Of a DNA stretch of 64,000 bases, positions 16,594 to 24,913 are shown piece after piece. A program made the translations under genes and the position numbers. The notes under the pieces were generated by a model. The model did no database searches. It had not been told where the DNA came from and worked only from the letters and a program-made list of their open reading frames with translations. Within the stretch, counting starts at the first letter, position 1, and the number at the start of each line of letters is the position of its first letter. The stretch is taken from positions 1 to 64,000 of the forward strand of contig CAOKHZ010000011.1 in NCBI GenBank assembly GCA_948468385.1, read 5' to 3'. Source of the stretch: an uncultured Faecalicatena sp. GTDB lineage: Bacteria; Bacillota; Clostridia; Lachnospirales; Lachnospiraceae.

Positions 16594-16691
16594 TATTATA
16601 GCCTTAGTGTTTGCACGTACAGGCGTGAACAGAGGAATAGGGAAGTTACGCGTAACTACATTCGCACGTAAGTGACCAAAATACGGTCACT
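16594..16691 (+). promoter_or_regulatory. Promoter and palindromic operators upstream of GH3 gene
   Basis: A TATTAT -10-like box at 16594-16599 is followed by a perfect 12-base palindrome GTTACGCGTAAC (16645-16656). This has the central CG typical of LacI-family operators. A 7-base inverted repeat AGTGACC-N7-GGTCACT (16671-16691) lies just before the ribosome site. Position downstream of the -10 box suits repression. No regulator gene is adjacent. The rest of 16397-16593 holds nothing I can name. Confidence 0.5.
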
Positions 16692-16721
16692 AAGTGCTCA
16701 TAGTAAGGAGGATTTATACCC

Positions 16722-19208
16722 ATGGAGAAGGTTAGGTACAAGGCAAGCGTCAGTGACGCGGTATCGGAGCGGGAGAAAAGGAATCGGCAGGTTGCCTACG
16801 AGGCGGCCGCGGAAAGCATTGTTTTATTGGAAAACGACGGCGTGTTGCCGCTCGTTCCGGGAAAGGTGGCCCTCTACGGCGGTGGGGCGGCCATGACTGT
16901 GAAGGGCGGAACCGGTAGCGGCGAGGTGAACGAGCGTCACAGCGTCGGCATCGAGGAAGGGCTGGAAGATGCCGGGTTCACGGTGACGACGAAGGACTGG
17001 CTCACCGATTGGCGGCAGAAGTATGAGGAAGGAAAGGCGGCGCATGGGAAGGGGATGTTAAAGAAGATGCTTTCCATGGATTCGTCCGCGCTGATTAACA
17101 TCATGGCAAATCCGTACCGTCTTCCGGCGGGAAGGAAGATTACGGTGGCGGACGTGAAGAACAGTGACACGGACACTTGCATCTATGTGGTAGCCAGGCA
17201 GGCGGGAGAATGCGCGGATCGCGAGCTGGAGCGATTTGATTACCAGTTGATGGACATGGAGAGGGAAAACATTCGCCGCGCGGTCAAGGCCTACAAGAAG
17301 GTGATTTTGGTCATTAACGTGGGCAGTTCGATGGACATGTCCATTTTGGAGGAGGTGCCGGGCATTAACGCCGTGTTGTATTATTGCCAGCAGGGCATGG
17401 AAGGGGGACGTGCGTTTGCCGACATTTTGACGGGGAAGGTCAATCCGTCCGGCGCGCTTAGCGACAGCTGGGCCAAGCGGTATCTTGACGTGCCGTACGC
17501 GATGGAGTTTGCCGATATGGATGGTAATGCGCTGGAGGCCGATTATAAAGAAGGCATCTACGTGGGCTACCGCTATTATGACACGTTTGGCGTGAAGCCA
17601 CGCTATCCGTTCGGGTATGGGAGGAGTTATACCACGTTCGAACTTGCATACAAGGATGCCCGGATGGAAGGAAACGAAGGACGTGTCGAAGTGGAAGTGA
17701 CCAACACTGGGGCGGTTGCGGGTAAGAAAATCGTGCAGATTTACGCGTATTGTCCGCAGGGAGAGATGAAGAAAGAGGCTAAGAGGCTGATTGGCTTTGG
17801 CAAGACTTCCCTGCTCGCCCCAGGGGCGAAGGAGAGCGTGGCCGTGACGTTTGACGCGCACGCCCTGGCATCCTATGACGAGGAGAAAGCGGCCTACGTG
17901 TTGGAAAGCGGCGATTATGTGCTGGCGTATGGCCATGACGCGGTGGACGTGATCCCCTGCGTGGTCGTGAAGTTGGACGAAACCATCTGCCTGGAGCAGT
18001 GTGAGCACATTTGTCCGCCGGAGCGCAAAATCGAGGAACTTTCGAGAAAGGCGCCCGACCAGGAAATTTTGCAGAAGGAATTGGCGGAGGGGCTTCCTGT
18101 CATCGATTGGAAGGCGGCGGACATCCAGACCGTTGTTTATGACTATAGTGAATTGGAGGAGTCCACGACTGAGACTGTGGAGCGTTGGATGGATGGCTTG
18201 AGCGTGGACGAGATGATAGAGCTTTTGTCCGGTTCCGGCGTGATGGGCGGCAAGCCATATTTGAACGTGCCGGGGGCGGCGGCCTATACGAAGGCGTATC
18301 CGGAAAAGGGAATTTGCAGCACGGCGTTGTGCGACGGCCCGGCAGGATTACGATTGCAGCGCGTATCGGCCCTGACGAAGAAGGGGCAGATTAAGGCGAT
18401 GGAAATGATGATGGATTTCATGAACAATCTGCCGGGCGTCGTGAAAAAGATGATGACGGGAAATCCAAAGAAGGACACGCTCCTTTATCAAAACGCGACG
18501 GCGTTTCCGGTGGGGACGGCCCTCGCGCAGACGTGGAACCAGGAAATGATTGAGAGGGTCGGCAGCGCGGTCGGGGACGAGATGGAGGAGTACGGCGTGA
18601 CGTTCTGGCTGGCACCGGGCATGAACATTCACCGCAATCCGCTGTGCGGGCGAAATTATGAATATTATAGCGAGGATCCGGTACTCAGTGGAAAATGCGC
18701 GGCGGCAATGTCACGCGGGGTGCAGTCCCATCCAGGATGCTACGTGACCATCAAGCATTATGCGGCCAACAATCAGGAGACGCAGCGAAACCTGATGTCT
18801 TCCAACATGGACGAGCGTACCTTGCGGGAGATTTATCTCGAGGGCTTCCGTATCGCGGTACGCGAGGGCGGCGCGAAAGCGGTGATGACGAGCTATAACA
18901 AGCTCAATCATGTATATACGCCGAACAGTTACGACCTTTGCACGAAGGCATTACGTCAGGAGTGGGGCTTTGACGGCGTCGTGATGACGGACTGGATGTC
19001 TACAGACAAAGGATTGGCCGACCGCGTGCAGGCGTATGAAAGCGGGAACGACCTGCTGATGCCGGGCGGCAAGGGCTGCGTCAAGGAAGTGAAGGCGGCT
19101 TATCAGGAAGGCAGGCTAAGTTTGGACGTGATTCGCCAGTGCTGCGGCAGGCTGCTCGTGCTGGTGGAGGAGAGCGGCCCGCAGAGGGAATACTTCAAAA
19201 GCAGGTAA
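16722..19208 (+). CDS. Glycoside hydrolase family 3, circularly permuted beta-glucosidase
   Basis: An 828-residue retaining beta-glycosidase, probably cytoplasmic as no signal peptide is seen. The domain order is reversed relative to most GH3 enzymes. The C-type domain comes first (AAAESIVLLENDGVLPL near residue 30), then a fibronectin III-like domain (RYPFGYGRSYTTFELAYKD), then the TIM barrel. The barrel holds CDGPAGLR, MNIHRNPLCGRNYEYYSEDP, YVTIKHYAANNQE, MTSYNKLN and the nucleophile D757 in VVMTDWMS. This permuted order is known from rumen Clostridia such as Butyrivibrio and Ruminococcus. It probably cleaves cello- or other gluco-oligosaccharides. AAGGAGG lies before the ATG, and palindromes upstream suggest sugar-responsive control. 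Confidence 0.92.
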   Translation: MEKVRYKASVSDAVSEREKRNRQVAYEAAAESIVLLENDGVLPLVPGKVALYGGGAAMTVKGGTGSGEVNERHSVGIEEGLEDAGFTVTTKDWLTDWRQKYEEGKAAHGKGMLKKMLSMDSSALINIMANPYRLPAGRKITVADVKNSDTDTCIYVVARQAGECADRELERFDYQLMDMERENIRRAVKAYKKVILVINVGSSMDMSILEEVPGINAVLYYCQQGMEGGRAFADILTGKVNPSGALSDSWAKRYLDVPYAMEFADMDGNALEADYKEGIYVGYRYYDTFGVKPRYPFGYGRSYTTFELAYKDARMEGNEGRVEVEVTNTGAVAGKKIVQIYAYCPQGEMKKEAKRLIGFGKTSLLAPGAKESVAVTFDAHALASYDEEKAAYVLESGDYVLAYGHDAVDVIPCVVVKLDETICLEQCEHICPPERKIEELSRKAPDQEILQKELAEGLPVIDWKAADIQTVVYDYSELEESTTETVERWMDGLSVDEMIELLSGSGVMGGKPYLNVPGAAAYTKAYPEKGICSTALCDGPAGLRLQRVSALTKKGQIKAMEMMMDFMNNLPGVVKKMMTGNPKKDTLLYQNATAFPVGTALAQTWNQEMIERVGSAVGDEMEEYGVTFWLAPGMNIHRNPLCGRNYEYYSEDPVLSGKCAAAMSRGVQSHPGCYVTIKHYAANNQETQRNLMSSNMDERTLREIYLEGFRIAVREGGAKAVMTSYNKLNHVYTPNSYDLCTKALRQEWGFDGVVMTDWMSTDKGLADRVQAYESGNDLLMPGGKGCVKEVKAAYQEGRLSLDVIRQCCGRLLVLVEESGPQREYFKSR

Positions 19209-19254
19209 AACGATTTTTTACTTTTTCTATGGCCGTGCGCCGTGCCGCACGGCC

Positions 19255-20511
19255 TCAAGCAGGTGAAAGCGATGCCAGTTCTTCCGCTAGCAAACAGATT
19301 TCTTCTTTCGCGGTATTATTAGGAGTGGAATGGACGGTAACATGTTGTTTGGCGAAGGTCAGGTTTTTGCATTCTTTCAGCATGTCACGCATGACGTTGT
19401 TGGCCGTCGGAGCCCAGGAGCCGTTTTCCATCAAGGCAATCGTGCGGTTTTGGAAATTGCGCTGTGTCAGATGCGTGATAAATTCGCGCATGGCGGGGAA
19501 GACATCCGCGTTGTAGGTGGGCGTTGCCAGAACCAGCTTATCGTGGCGAAAGGCATCGGCCACGGCTTGGTATATGTCGTCACGGGCGAGATCCGTGACG
19601 ATGACTTCCATAAGACCGAGGGACTTTAGTTTGGACTCTAATAGCAGGGCGGCTTGTTTTGTGTTTCCGTACATGGAGGCGTAGGCAATCAGGATTCCAT
19701 TTGTCTCAGGACGGTACGATGACCAGGTGTCATATAGGGCAAGTACGCGCTCGATGTTCTCGGTGAGAATCGGTCCGTGCGTCGAGCATATCATTTGTAT
19801 GTCCAATTTGGCAGCGGCTTTTAGGAGTGATTGCACTTGTGCGCCGAATTTTCCGACGATACCGACATAGTAGCGTCGGGCTTCGGGCAGCCAGTCGTCA
19901 AAGTGCCATTCGTGTTTTTCGTCGTTGGCACCGAATTTCCCAAAGGCATCCGCCGAGAAAAGAGCCTTGTCCAAATCGTCATAAGTTACCATGACTTCCG
20001 GCCAGTGCACCATCGGGGCGAAAAGGAAGGTCAGGGTTCGCCCGCCCAGGGACAAGGTGTCGCCGTCGTTCACCACGAGTCGGCGAAGGTTCGCCACCAA
20101 GGCGCATGTGCCGTCGCAGGTAATATCGAAATCGGGCGTCGCAGCGATTTCTGTGCGGCTTGTTGTTTCCAGGGGACCGAAAAATTGTTCAATCATGGAA
20201 AAGGCTTTCCGGTTGGCGACGACGGTGGCATGTGGATAAGCATTTACAAAGTGGGCGATGCTTCCTGCGTGATCGGGTTCCATGTGTTGGATGACCAGAT
20301 AGTCCGGTTGCCTTCCGTTTAGTGTGGCCTCCACGTTTTTTAACCATTCTTCGGCGAAGCGGATGTCAACCGTGTCCATGACGGCGATTTTTTCGTCAAG
20401 GAGGAGGTAGGAATTGTAGGACATGCCCTCGGGAACAAGGTATTGCCCCTCGAATAAGTCAATGTCGTGGTCGTTGACACCGACGTTAAAAATAGCATCC
20501 GTGATATTCAT
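19255..20511 (-). CDS. A-type flavoprotein (flavodiiron protein)
   Basis: A 418-residue FprA-like enzyme that reduces oxygen (and perhaps nitric oxide) to protect an anaerobe. The N-terminal metallo-beta-lactamase domain carries the diiron ligands: H76, E78, D80 and H81 in QHMEPDHAGS, then MVHWPEVM, LFSADAFG and CSTHGPIL. The C-terminal flavodoxin domain starts at about residue 275 with ILIAYASMYGNTKQAA, the FMN phosphate loop, and holds LATPTYNADVFP. I take the ATG at 20511, which has AAAGGA upstream, rather than an upstream ATG at 20538 with no ribosome site. It is divergent from the Nudix gene and its -10 region has an extended TGGTATAAT (20570-20578, minus strand). Confidence 0.92.
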   Translation of the reverse strand: MNITDAIFNVGVNDHDIDLFEGQYLVPEGMSYNSYLLLDEKIAVMDTVDIRFAEEWLKNVEATLNGRQPDYLVIQHMEPDHAGSIAHFVNAYPHATVVANRKAFSMIEQFFGPLETTSRTEIAATPDFDITCDGTCALVANLRRLVVNDGDTLSLGGRTLTFLFAPMVHWPEVMVTYDDLDKALFSADAFGKFGANDEKHEWHFDDWLPEARRYYVGIVGKFGAQVQSLLKAAAKLDIQMICSTHGPILTENIERVLALYDTWSSYRPETNGILIAYASMYGNTKQAALLLESKLKSLGLMEVIVTDLARDDIYQAVADAFRHDKLVLATPTYNADVFPAMREFITHLTQRNFQNRTIALMENGSWAPTANNVMRDMLKECKNLTFAKQHVTVHSTPNNTAKEEICLLAEELASLSPA

Positions 20512-20569
20512 GTGCGTAGGGTTCCTTTCATTTGTCATTGATAAAACTATTTTGGACGAAAAACGCGAT

Positions 20570-20578
20570 ATTATACCA
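20570..20578 (-). promoter_or_regulatory. Extended -10 promoter element of flavodiiron gene
   Basis: Read on the minus strand, TGGTATAAT is a perfect extended -10 sequence about 60 bases before the start codon. The -35 region is not convincing, which is usual for extended -10 promoters. Confidence 0.55.
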
Positions 20579-20667
20579 TGTCCACTAAGCTCGTGGAAAA
20601 CCTCGCTCGTAGAAGAATTATTTAAAAATGATTTTTATTGAAATGTCTGGTAAGAAGGAGGCAAAAA

Positions 20668-21159
20668 ATGAGCCTGAGTACGTTATGTTATATAGAGAAA
20701 GATGGAAGATATTTGATGCTGCACCGCACAGTAAAGGAAAATGATGTCAACAAGGATAAGTGGATTGGAGTCGGCGGGCATTTTGAAGAAGGGGAGAGCC
20801 CGGAAGAATGCTTGTTGCGCGAGGTGCAGGAAGAGACGGGGTACGTGTTGACATCCTGGCATTACCGGGGCATCGTTACGTTTGTCTATGGGGCGGACGT
20901 GGTGGAATACATGTCGCTTTACACGGCGGACGGCTTTGTCGGTGAACCGGCGGAATGCGACGAGGGAGAACTGGAATGGGTGGACAAGACGCGGATTCGG
21001 GAATTGGAATTGTGGGAGGGGGATTTGATTTTCTTCCGGCTTTTGGAAAAAAATCATCCGTTTTTCTCGCTCAAATTAGTGTATGACAAGAGCGACGTGT
21101 TACAATATGTGGCGCTGGATGGGCGCGAGATTCGAAAAGGGGAGGATGAATTATGGTAG
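20668..21159 (+). CDS. Nudix hydrolase
   Basis: A 163-residue nucleoside-diphosphate-linked hydrolase. The Nudix box is intact: GHFEEGESPEECLLREVQEE followed by TGY matches Gx5Ex7REUxEExGU. It resembles MutT/8-oxo-dGTP diphosphatases (substrate not provable). The frame is open from 20638, but AAGGAGG lies just before the ATG at 20668. It overlaps the NadM-like gene by 7 bases, so the two are translationally coupled. Nudix and NMN adenylyltransferase activities are also fused or paired in other bacteria, which points to pyridine nucleotide metabolism. Confidence 0.88.
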   Translation: MSLSTLCYIEKDGRYLMLHRTVKENDVNKDKWIGVGGHFEEGESPEECLLREVQEETGYVLTSWHYRGIVTFVYGADVVEYMSLYTADGFVGEPAECDEGELEWVDKTRIRELELWEGDLIFFRLLEKNHPFFSLKLVYDKSDVLQYVALDGREIRKGEDELW

Positions 21160-21716
21160 AGACAGGAGTCGTATTTGGAAGGTTCCAGATATTTCATTTA
21201 AAGCAGATGGAGTACGTGTTGGCGGCAAAGATGCGCTGCAATCGTCTGTTGATTGGCATCACGCATTCGGACATCGCGGCGTTCGCGGCGACGTCGTCGC
21301 TCGACGAGCACGGCACGACCAGGCGGGACAACCCGATGACGTATTATGAGCGTGGTGAGATGATTCGAGGCGCGCTCCTGGATTTTGGAATCAAGCGCAA
21401 GGAGTTCGAAATCGTGCCGTTTCCCATAAGCCAGTCAGACTTGATTGTTCAGTACGTGCCAAGGGACGCGGTATATTACATGAGCATCTGCAGTGACTGG
21501 GACGAGGAGAAATACCAGATTTTGCAAGGCCTGGGTCTGGACGTGGAAGTGCTGTTTCGGCGAACGGGGGAAAAGAGCATCAGCGGCACCAAGATCCGTC
21601 AGTTGATTGCGAAGAATCAGCCTTGGCAGCAACATGTTCCAAAGGCCGTGGCAGAATATATCGAAACTCGCGGGATTGACACGCGGATTCGGGAATTGCA
21701 CTATCGGTTAGAATAG
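21153..21716 (+). CDS. NadM-like nucleotidyltransferase with altered HxGH motif
   Basis: A 187-residue member of the nucleotidylyltransferase superfamily, nearest to archaeal-type NMN adenylyltransferases (NadM). The N-terminal strand VVFGRFQIFHLKQMEYV lines up with the GRFQPFHxGH signature, and SISGTKIRQLI is the second signature (ISxTxIR). Here HxGH reads HLKQ, so the second histidine is missing. The enzyme may therefore be altered or catalytically weak. GGGGAGGATGAATT precedes the start. It overlaps the Nudix gene by 7 bases, forming a likely NAD-salvage pair. Confidence 0.8.
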   Translation: MVETGVVFGRFQIFHLKQMEYVLAAKMRCNRLLIGITHSDIAAFAATSSLDEHGTTRRDNPMTYYERGEMIRGALLDFGIKRKEFEIVPFPISQSDLIVQYVPRDAVYYMSICSDWDEEKYQILQGLGLDVEVLFRRTGEKSISGTKIRQLIAKNQPWQQHVPKAVAEYIETRGIDTRIRELHYRLE

Positions 21717-21778
21717 TTTGTTTTCGAACATGGAGCCGGAGGATGGAAGGTGGCGAGAAAAACAAGCATAAAAAGGAA

Positions 21779-21825
21779 CGCCAAGCGTGAAAAGAAGTAT
21801 GTCGCGAAAGCGACCACGCTTGGCG
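21779..21825 (-). terminator. Two-tier hairpin terminator after TrhA gene
   Basis: CGCCAAGCGTG pairs perfectly with CACGCTTGGCG. Inside it nests GTCGC-GAAA-GCGAC with a GNRA-type loop. On the minus strand the outer stem is followed by TTCCTTTTT, so it probably ends the TrhA transcript. It may also act against read-through from the NadM-like gene. Confidence 0.6.
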
Positions 21826-21866
21826 CGAAGGGTTCGCAAGTGAAACGTTTTATTTAACTTACGTAT

Positions 21867-22523
21867 TCATGGCAGCAGGTACGCATACATTACAATGAAA
21901 TGACAAGCACTTCCGCCCATGACGAAGAGGTGGAAAATCTCATGGCTGCCAAAATTTTTGTGACGGTTGTTAAAAATCGGCAGCTTCAGCGCATAAATCA
22001 CGCCGCCTACCGTGTAGATGATGCCTCCTGCCAAGAGCCAGCTAAATGCAGCCGGGCTCATGCCGTTTAGAATCTGGGTGAAGGCCAGCACGCAGGTCCA
22101 GCCCATGCCGATGTATAGGATGGAAGAAATCCATTTTGGGCAATATACCCAGAACGCTTTGATGAGAATGCCTGCAATCGCGAAGCTCCAAACGACGGCC
22201 AACAAGATGAGGCCAATGCGTCCCTTTAGCACCAAGAGGCAGATGGGGGTGTAACTTCCGGCGATCAGGACGGAAATCATCATGTGGTCGATTTTTTTTA
22301 AAACCGTGTTTACCTTTTCGGATATGTCGAACGTGTGGTAGGTCGTGCTGGCGGCATACAGCAAAATCAGGCTCAAGGCGTAAATCGCCAGCGAGATGAC
22401 ATAAATATGTCCTGGTTCATGTGCGGCCTTGATTAAAAGTGGGACGGCGGCAAAAATGGCCATTAGCATGCCGATAAAGTGGGTGATTGCGCTTCCGGGA
22501 TCTTTAATATGTTTTTCCTTCAT
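21867..22523 (-). CDS. Haemolysin III / TrhA family membrane protein (PAQR)
   Basis: A 218-residue integral membrane protein with seven hydrophobic helices, of the PAQR superfamily. The metal-site residues are STTYHTF in helix 2 and HEIFHLF / SACHFIVMY near the C-terminus, which give the conserved His triad. Bacterial members are called haemolysin III or TrhA and have been tied to membrane energetics in E. coli; real haemolysis is doubtful. I take the ATG at 22523, because AGGAGGTG precedes it by 6 bases. It is a single gene with its own terminator. Confidence 0.88.
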   Translation of the reverse strand: MKEKHIKDPGSAITHFIGMLMAIFAAVPLLIKAAHEPGHIYVISLAIYALSLILLYAASTTYHTFDISEKVNTVLKKIDHMMISVLIAGSYTPICLLVLKGRIGLILLAVVWSFAIAGILIKAFWVYCPKWISSILYIGMGWTCVLAFTQILNGMSPAAFSWLLAGGIIYTVGGVIYALKLPIFNNRHKNFGSHEIFHLFVMGGSACHFIVMYAYLLP

Positions 22524-22722
22524 TTCGAGCACCTCCTGCAAAAATGCGAATCATGAAAATACATGATGAAACTATAAAATAACGATAAGTAGTATTGAAT
22601 ACTACATTTAATATATACAAATATTACACCAAATATTACAAGAATGCAAGAGGAATTTAGAAAAAAATAGAATAGAAGAGGAAAATAAAAGAGGAACATA
22701 AAAAAGGAGAATAAAAGAAAAT

Positions 22723-22770
22723 AAAAAAGGAGTGCCTTTTGAGTTTTTTGAGGACTCTTAAGACACCCTT
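22723..22770 (-). terminator. Terminator of the carbamate kinase gene
   Basis: Read on the minus strand, AAGGGTGTCTT pairs with AAGGCACTCCTT around one bulge. GAGT/ACTC extends the stem, and TTTTTT follows. It sits 38 bases after the arcC stop codon. Confidence 0.7.
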
Positions 22771-22807
22771 CATCGCTTGCGTTGGCTTTTGTACATCGAC
22801 GCTAATG

Positions 22808-23737
22808 TTACTTGATAACCGTTCCTGTTTTTTCGTTAATCCCGTCTTTCAGTTTTTCGAAAGAAGTGATCAACGCCTTACGGTTTTCCCCTTTTTCAAT
22901 AAAGTCCACGGATGCGCGGAATTTCGGAAGCATGTTGTAAACCCCGAAATGTCCTTGTTCCATGTACTCCTTGGCTTGCGAGATGGAAATCACGCCCAGT
23001 TTTTCCTCGTTCGGCTTGCCAAGGTTGATGCAGACTTGTTCCACACTGGTGAGGATGATCAGGATGTCGGCGTTAATTCCTTCGGCCAATTTTCCGGCGG
23101 CCAGGTCTTTTTCAATGACCGCGCTGGCACCCTTCAAGTGGTTGTCCTGCTCCATGACCGGAATTCCGCCGCCGCCGCATGCGATGACCACCTGGTCGGC
23201 ATCCCAAAGTGCCTTTATGGCATCCAGTTCCACGATTTTTACCGGATTCGGCGCGGAAACGACCCGGCGAAATCCCTTTCCTGGTTCCTCGACCACGTAA
23301 TTTCCTTTCTTGCGTTCTTCATTGGCTTCCTCGGCGGACATGTAGCGTCCGAGCACCTTGGTCGGGGTATAGAACGCTTCGTCATAAGGATCCACGATGA
23401 CCTGGGTTAAAATCGTGCTGACCGTGCGGTAAATTCCCCGGTTCAGTAGTTCTTCGCGCAGGCTCTGCTGCAAGTCGTATCCGATATAGCCCTGGCTCAT
23501 GGCCGAGCAGATGGCCATGGGAGCCGCGGTGTAGTCCTCGTGTATCTTGGCAAATTCATTGAGCGCGGTATGAATCATGCCGACCTGGGGTGCGTTGCTG
23601 TGCGTGATGGCAATCTGGTACCCTTCCTCGATTAAATCCGCGATGACCTTGGCCGTCTTGACGACGGCGACCTTTTGTTCTGGTAACGTCGTGCCCAGCG
23701 CACGGTGTCCTAAAGCGATGACCGCTCGTTTCTTCAT
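22808..23737 (-). CDS. arcC: Carbamate kinase
   Basis: Catalyses the reversible phosphorylation of carbamate by ATP, normally making ATP from carbamoyl phosphate, 309 residues. The start MKKRAVIALGHRALGTTLP is typical of clostridial members. Amino acid kinase motifs are ACGGGGIPV, DKDLAA-like EKDLAAGKLA and ADILIILTSVE. It stands alone: no arginine deiminase or ornithine carbamoyltransferase is adjacent, so its carbamoyl phosphate source is elsewhere. I start at the ATG with GGAGG 9 bases before; the frame upstream is a chance extension. Confidence 0.93.
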   Translation of the reverse strand: MKKRAVIALGHRALGTTLPEQKVAVVKTAKVIADLIEEGYQIAITHSNAPQVGMIHTALNEFAKIHEDYTAAPMAICSAMSQGYIGYDLQQSLREELLNRGIYRTVSTILTQVIVDPYDEAFYTPTKVLGRYMSAEEANEERKKGNYVVEEPGKGFRRVVSAPNPVKIVELDAIKALWDADQVVIACGGGGIPVMEQDNHLKGASAVIEKDLAAGKLAEGINADILIILTSVEQVCINLGKPNEEKLGVISISQAKEYMEQGHFGVYNMLPKFRASVDFIEKGENRKALITSFEKLKDGINEKTGTVIK

Positions 23738-23954
23738 GGTAAATCCTCCGTTCGTTAAAATGATGCGTCCGAATCCGCACGTCCGAAAGGGAGGCGGCCG
23801 GATGAAAATATCAATGGATATTCGTCGCATTGGTGGGAACCCCACGCCTATCCATATTTTACTACAAATGGGATAAGGATTCAATCTGTTTTCTTTCCCG
23901 GACGAAAATTCTGCCGGATTTTAATCAAGGAGGAAAAATGTCCCGTTTTGCCAT

Positions 23955-23986
23955 AGCTTACGTCCGCGCTCGCGTGGACGTAAGCT
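23955..23986. repeat. Strong inverted repeat between ymxH and arcC
   Basis: AGCTTACGTCC and GGACGTAAGCT form a perfect 11-bp stem over GCGCTCGCGT. No T-run follows on either strand. It may reduce transcription from ymxH into the arcC promoter region. Confidence 0.5.
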
Positions 23987-24003
23987 GTGACGGGCATCAC
24001 GCC

Positions 24004-24258
24004 TCAATATTTTTGCAAAAATTTTTCCTCTTGGATTTCCACCAAAATGATGTCCGGGCCGATTTTTTTGATACAGCCGAACGGAATCACGTATTCACTG
24101 TCCGTCCCGAACACCCCGCAGATTTTCCCTGGTCCAGGTATGATGATTTTTTCGATTTTCCCGCTACAAACGTCAAACTCCAAGTCCATGACGCATCCAA
24201 GGCGTTTCCCGTCGCAGATATTGATGACTTCCTTGTCACGCATTTCGCATAACCGCAA
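24004..24258 (-). CDS. YlmC/YmxH family PRC-barrel protein
   Basis: An 84-residue PRC-barrel protein of the YlmC/YmxH type, conserved in spore-forming Firmicutes. Typical segments are MRDKEVINICDGKRLGCVMD and IVPFG-like YVIPFGCIKKIGPDIILV. The ORF begins with TTG at 24256-24258, with AAAGGAG about 9 bases upstream; another in-frame ATG lies five codons later. Function is poorly defined; some members are sporulation-linked. Single gene. Confidence 0.85.
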   Translation of the reverse strand: MRLCEMRDKEVINICDGKRLGCVMDLEFDVCSGKIEKIIIPGPGKICGVFGTDSEYVIPFGCIKKIGPDIILVEIQEEKFLQKY

Positions 24259-24512
24259 AATCTTTCACTCCTTTCCTATTGTTATAAATGAACAAGCCTC
24301 TTTACAAATGAATTATAAACAGTGTATTCCGTTGGGACACGATATATGAAAATATGTATTTTCTGACGTTCTCCGCTTGCGAAAGGCAACTACCTATGAT
24401 AAGATGAAAGACACCCTATGATTTGTGAATTTGGGATTGTATTCTATAAAAAATCGTGTCAGGCCGTGTGCCGTTTGGAGCCGGGTGCATAGACAAGAAA
24501 GGGGAGTTTTGC

Positions 24513-24899
24513 ATGAGAGAAATGATTTTGCTGTTCCATTTGCCAGACCGTGCCAAGCGCCGCATGGTCGAGATGGCGTTACTGCCGTTAAAAGTTCGTT
24601 TGAAGTATGTAAGTTATGAGGAATACAATCAGCCCCTGGGCGTTCTTGCGGGCAGCAAGGACTTGCCTGCCGCACCGGGGGTTTACGAGGGGGAAGAGTT
24701 GTCCGACGCGTTTTTCGTTTTTTCCTCTTTAAATGGTTCACGGCTGGATCAGGTATTGTACGCCCTGCGTAGGTGCGGGGCGGGGCCGTTTCCCTACAAG
24801 GCGGTTCTTACCCCGGCCAACCAGTTTTGGACCGCGCCGCAATGTTTCGCGGAAATCAAGCGGGAACACGAAAAAATGCAGGAAATTACAAAAGAATAG
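24513..24899 (+). CDS. DUF3783 domain protein
   Basis: A 128-residue cytoplasmic protein. The C-terminal part has the DUF3783 pattern, with LSDAFFVFSSLNGSRLDQVL then PYKAVLTPANQFWT, and a helical end with KREHEKMQEI. It has no known activity. GGGGAG is 6 bases before the ATG at 24513; an upstream in-frame ATG at 24456 has no ribosome site. It lies 14 bases ahead of nrdR, so the two are co-transcribed, which is common in Clostridia. Confidence 0.75.
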   Translation: MREMILLFHLPDRAKRRMVEMALLPLKVRLKYVSYEEYNQPLGVLAGSKDLPAAPGVYEGEELSDAFFVFSSLNGSRLDQVLYALRRCGAGPFPYKAVLTPANQFWTAPQCFAEIKREHEKMQEITKE

Positions 24900-24913
24900 A
24901 GGAGGAATGCATT

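Noticed and set aside
17058-18008. A 316-codon open frame on the minus strand inside the GH3 gene
   Set aside because: It is antisense to a clearly coding GH3 sequence, has no ribosome site and has the His/Arg/Val-rich composition of a shadow frame.
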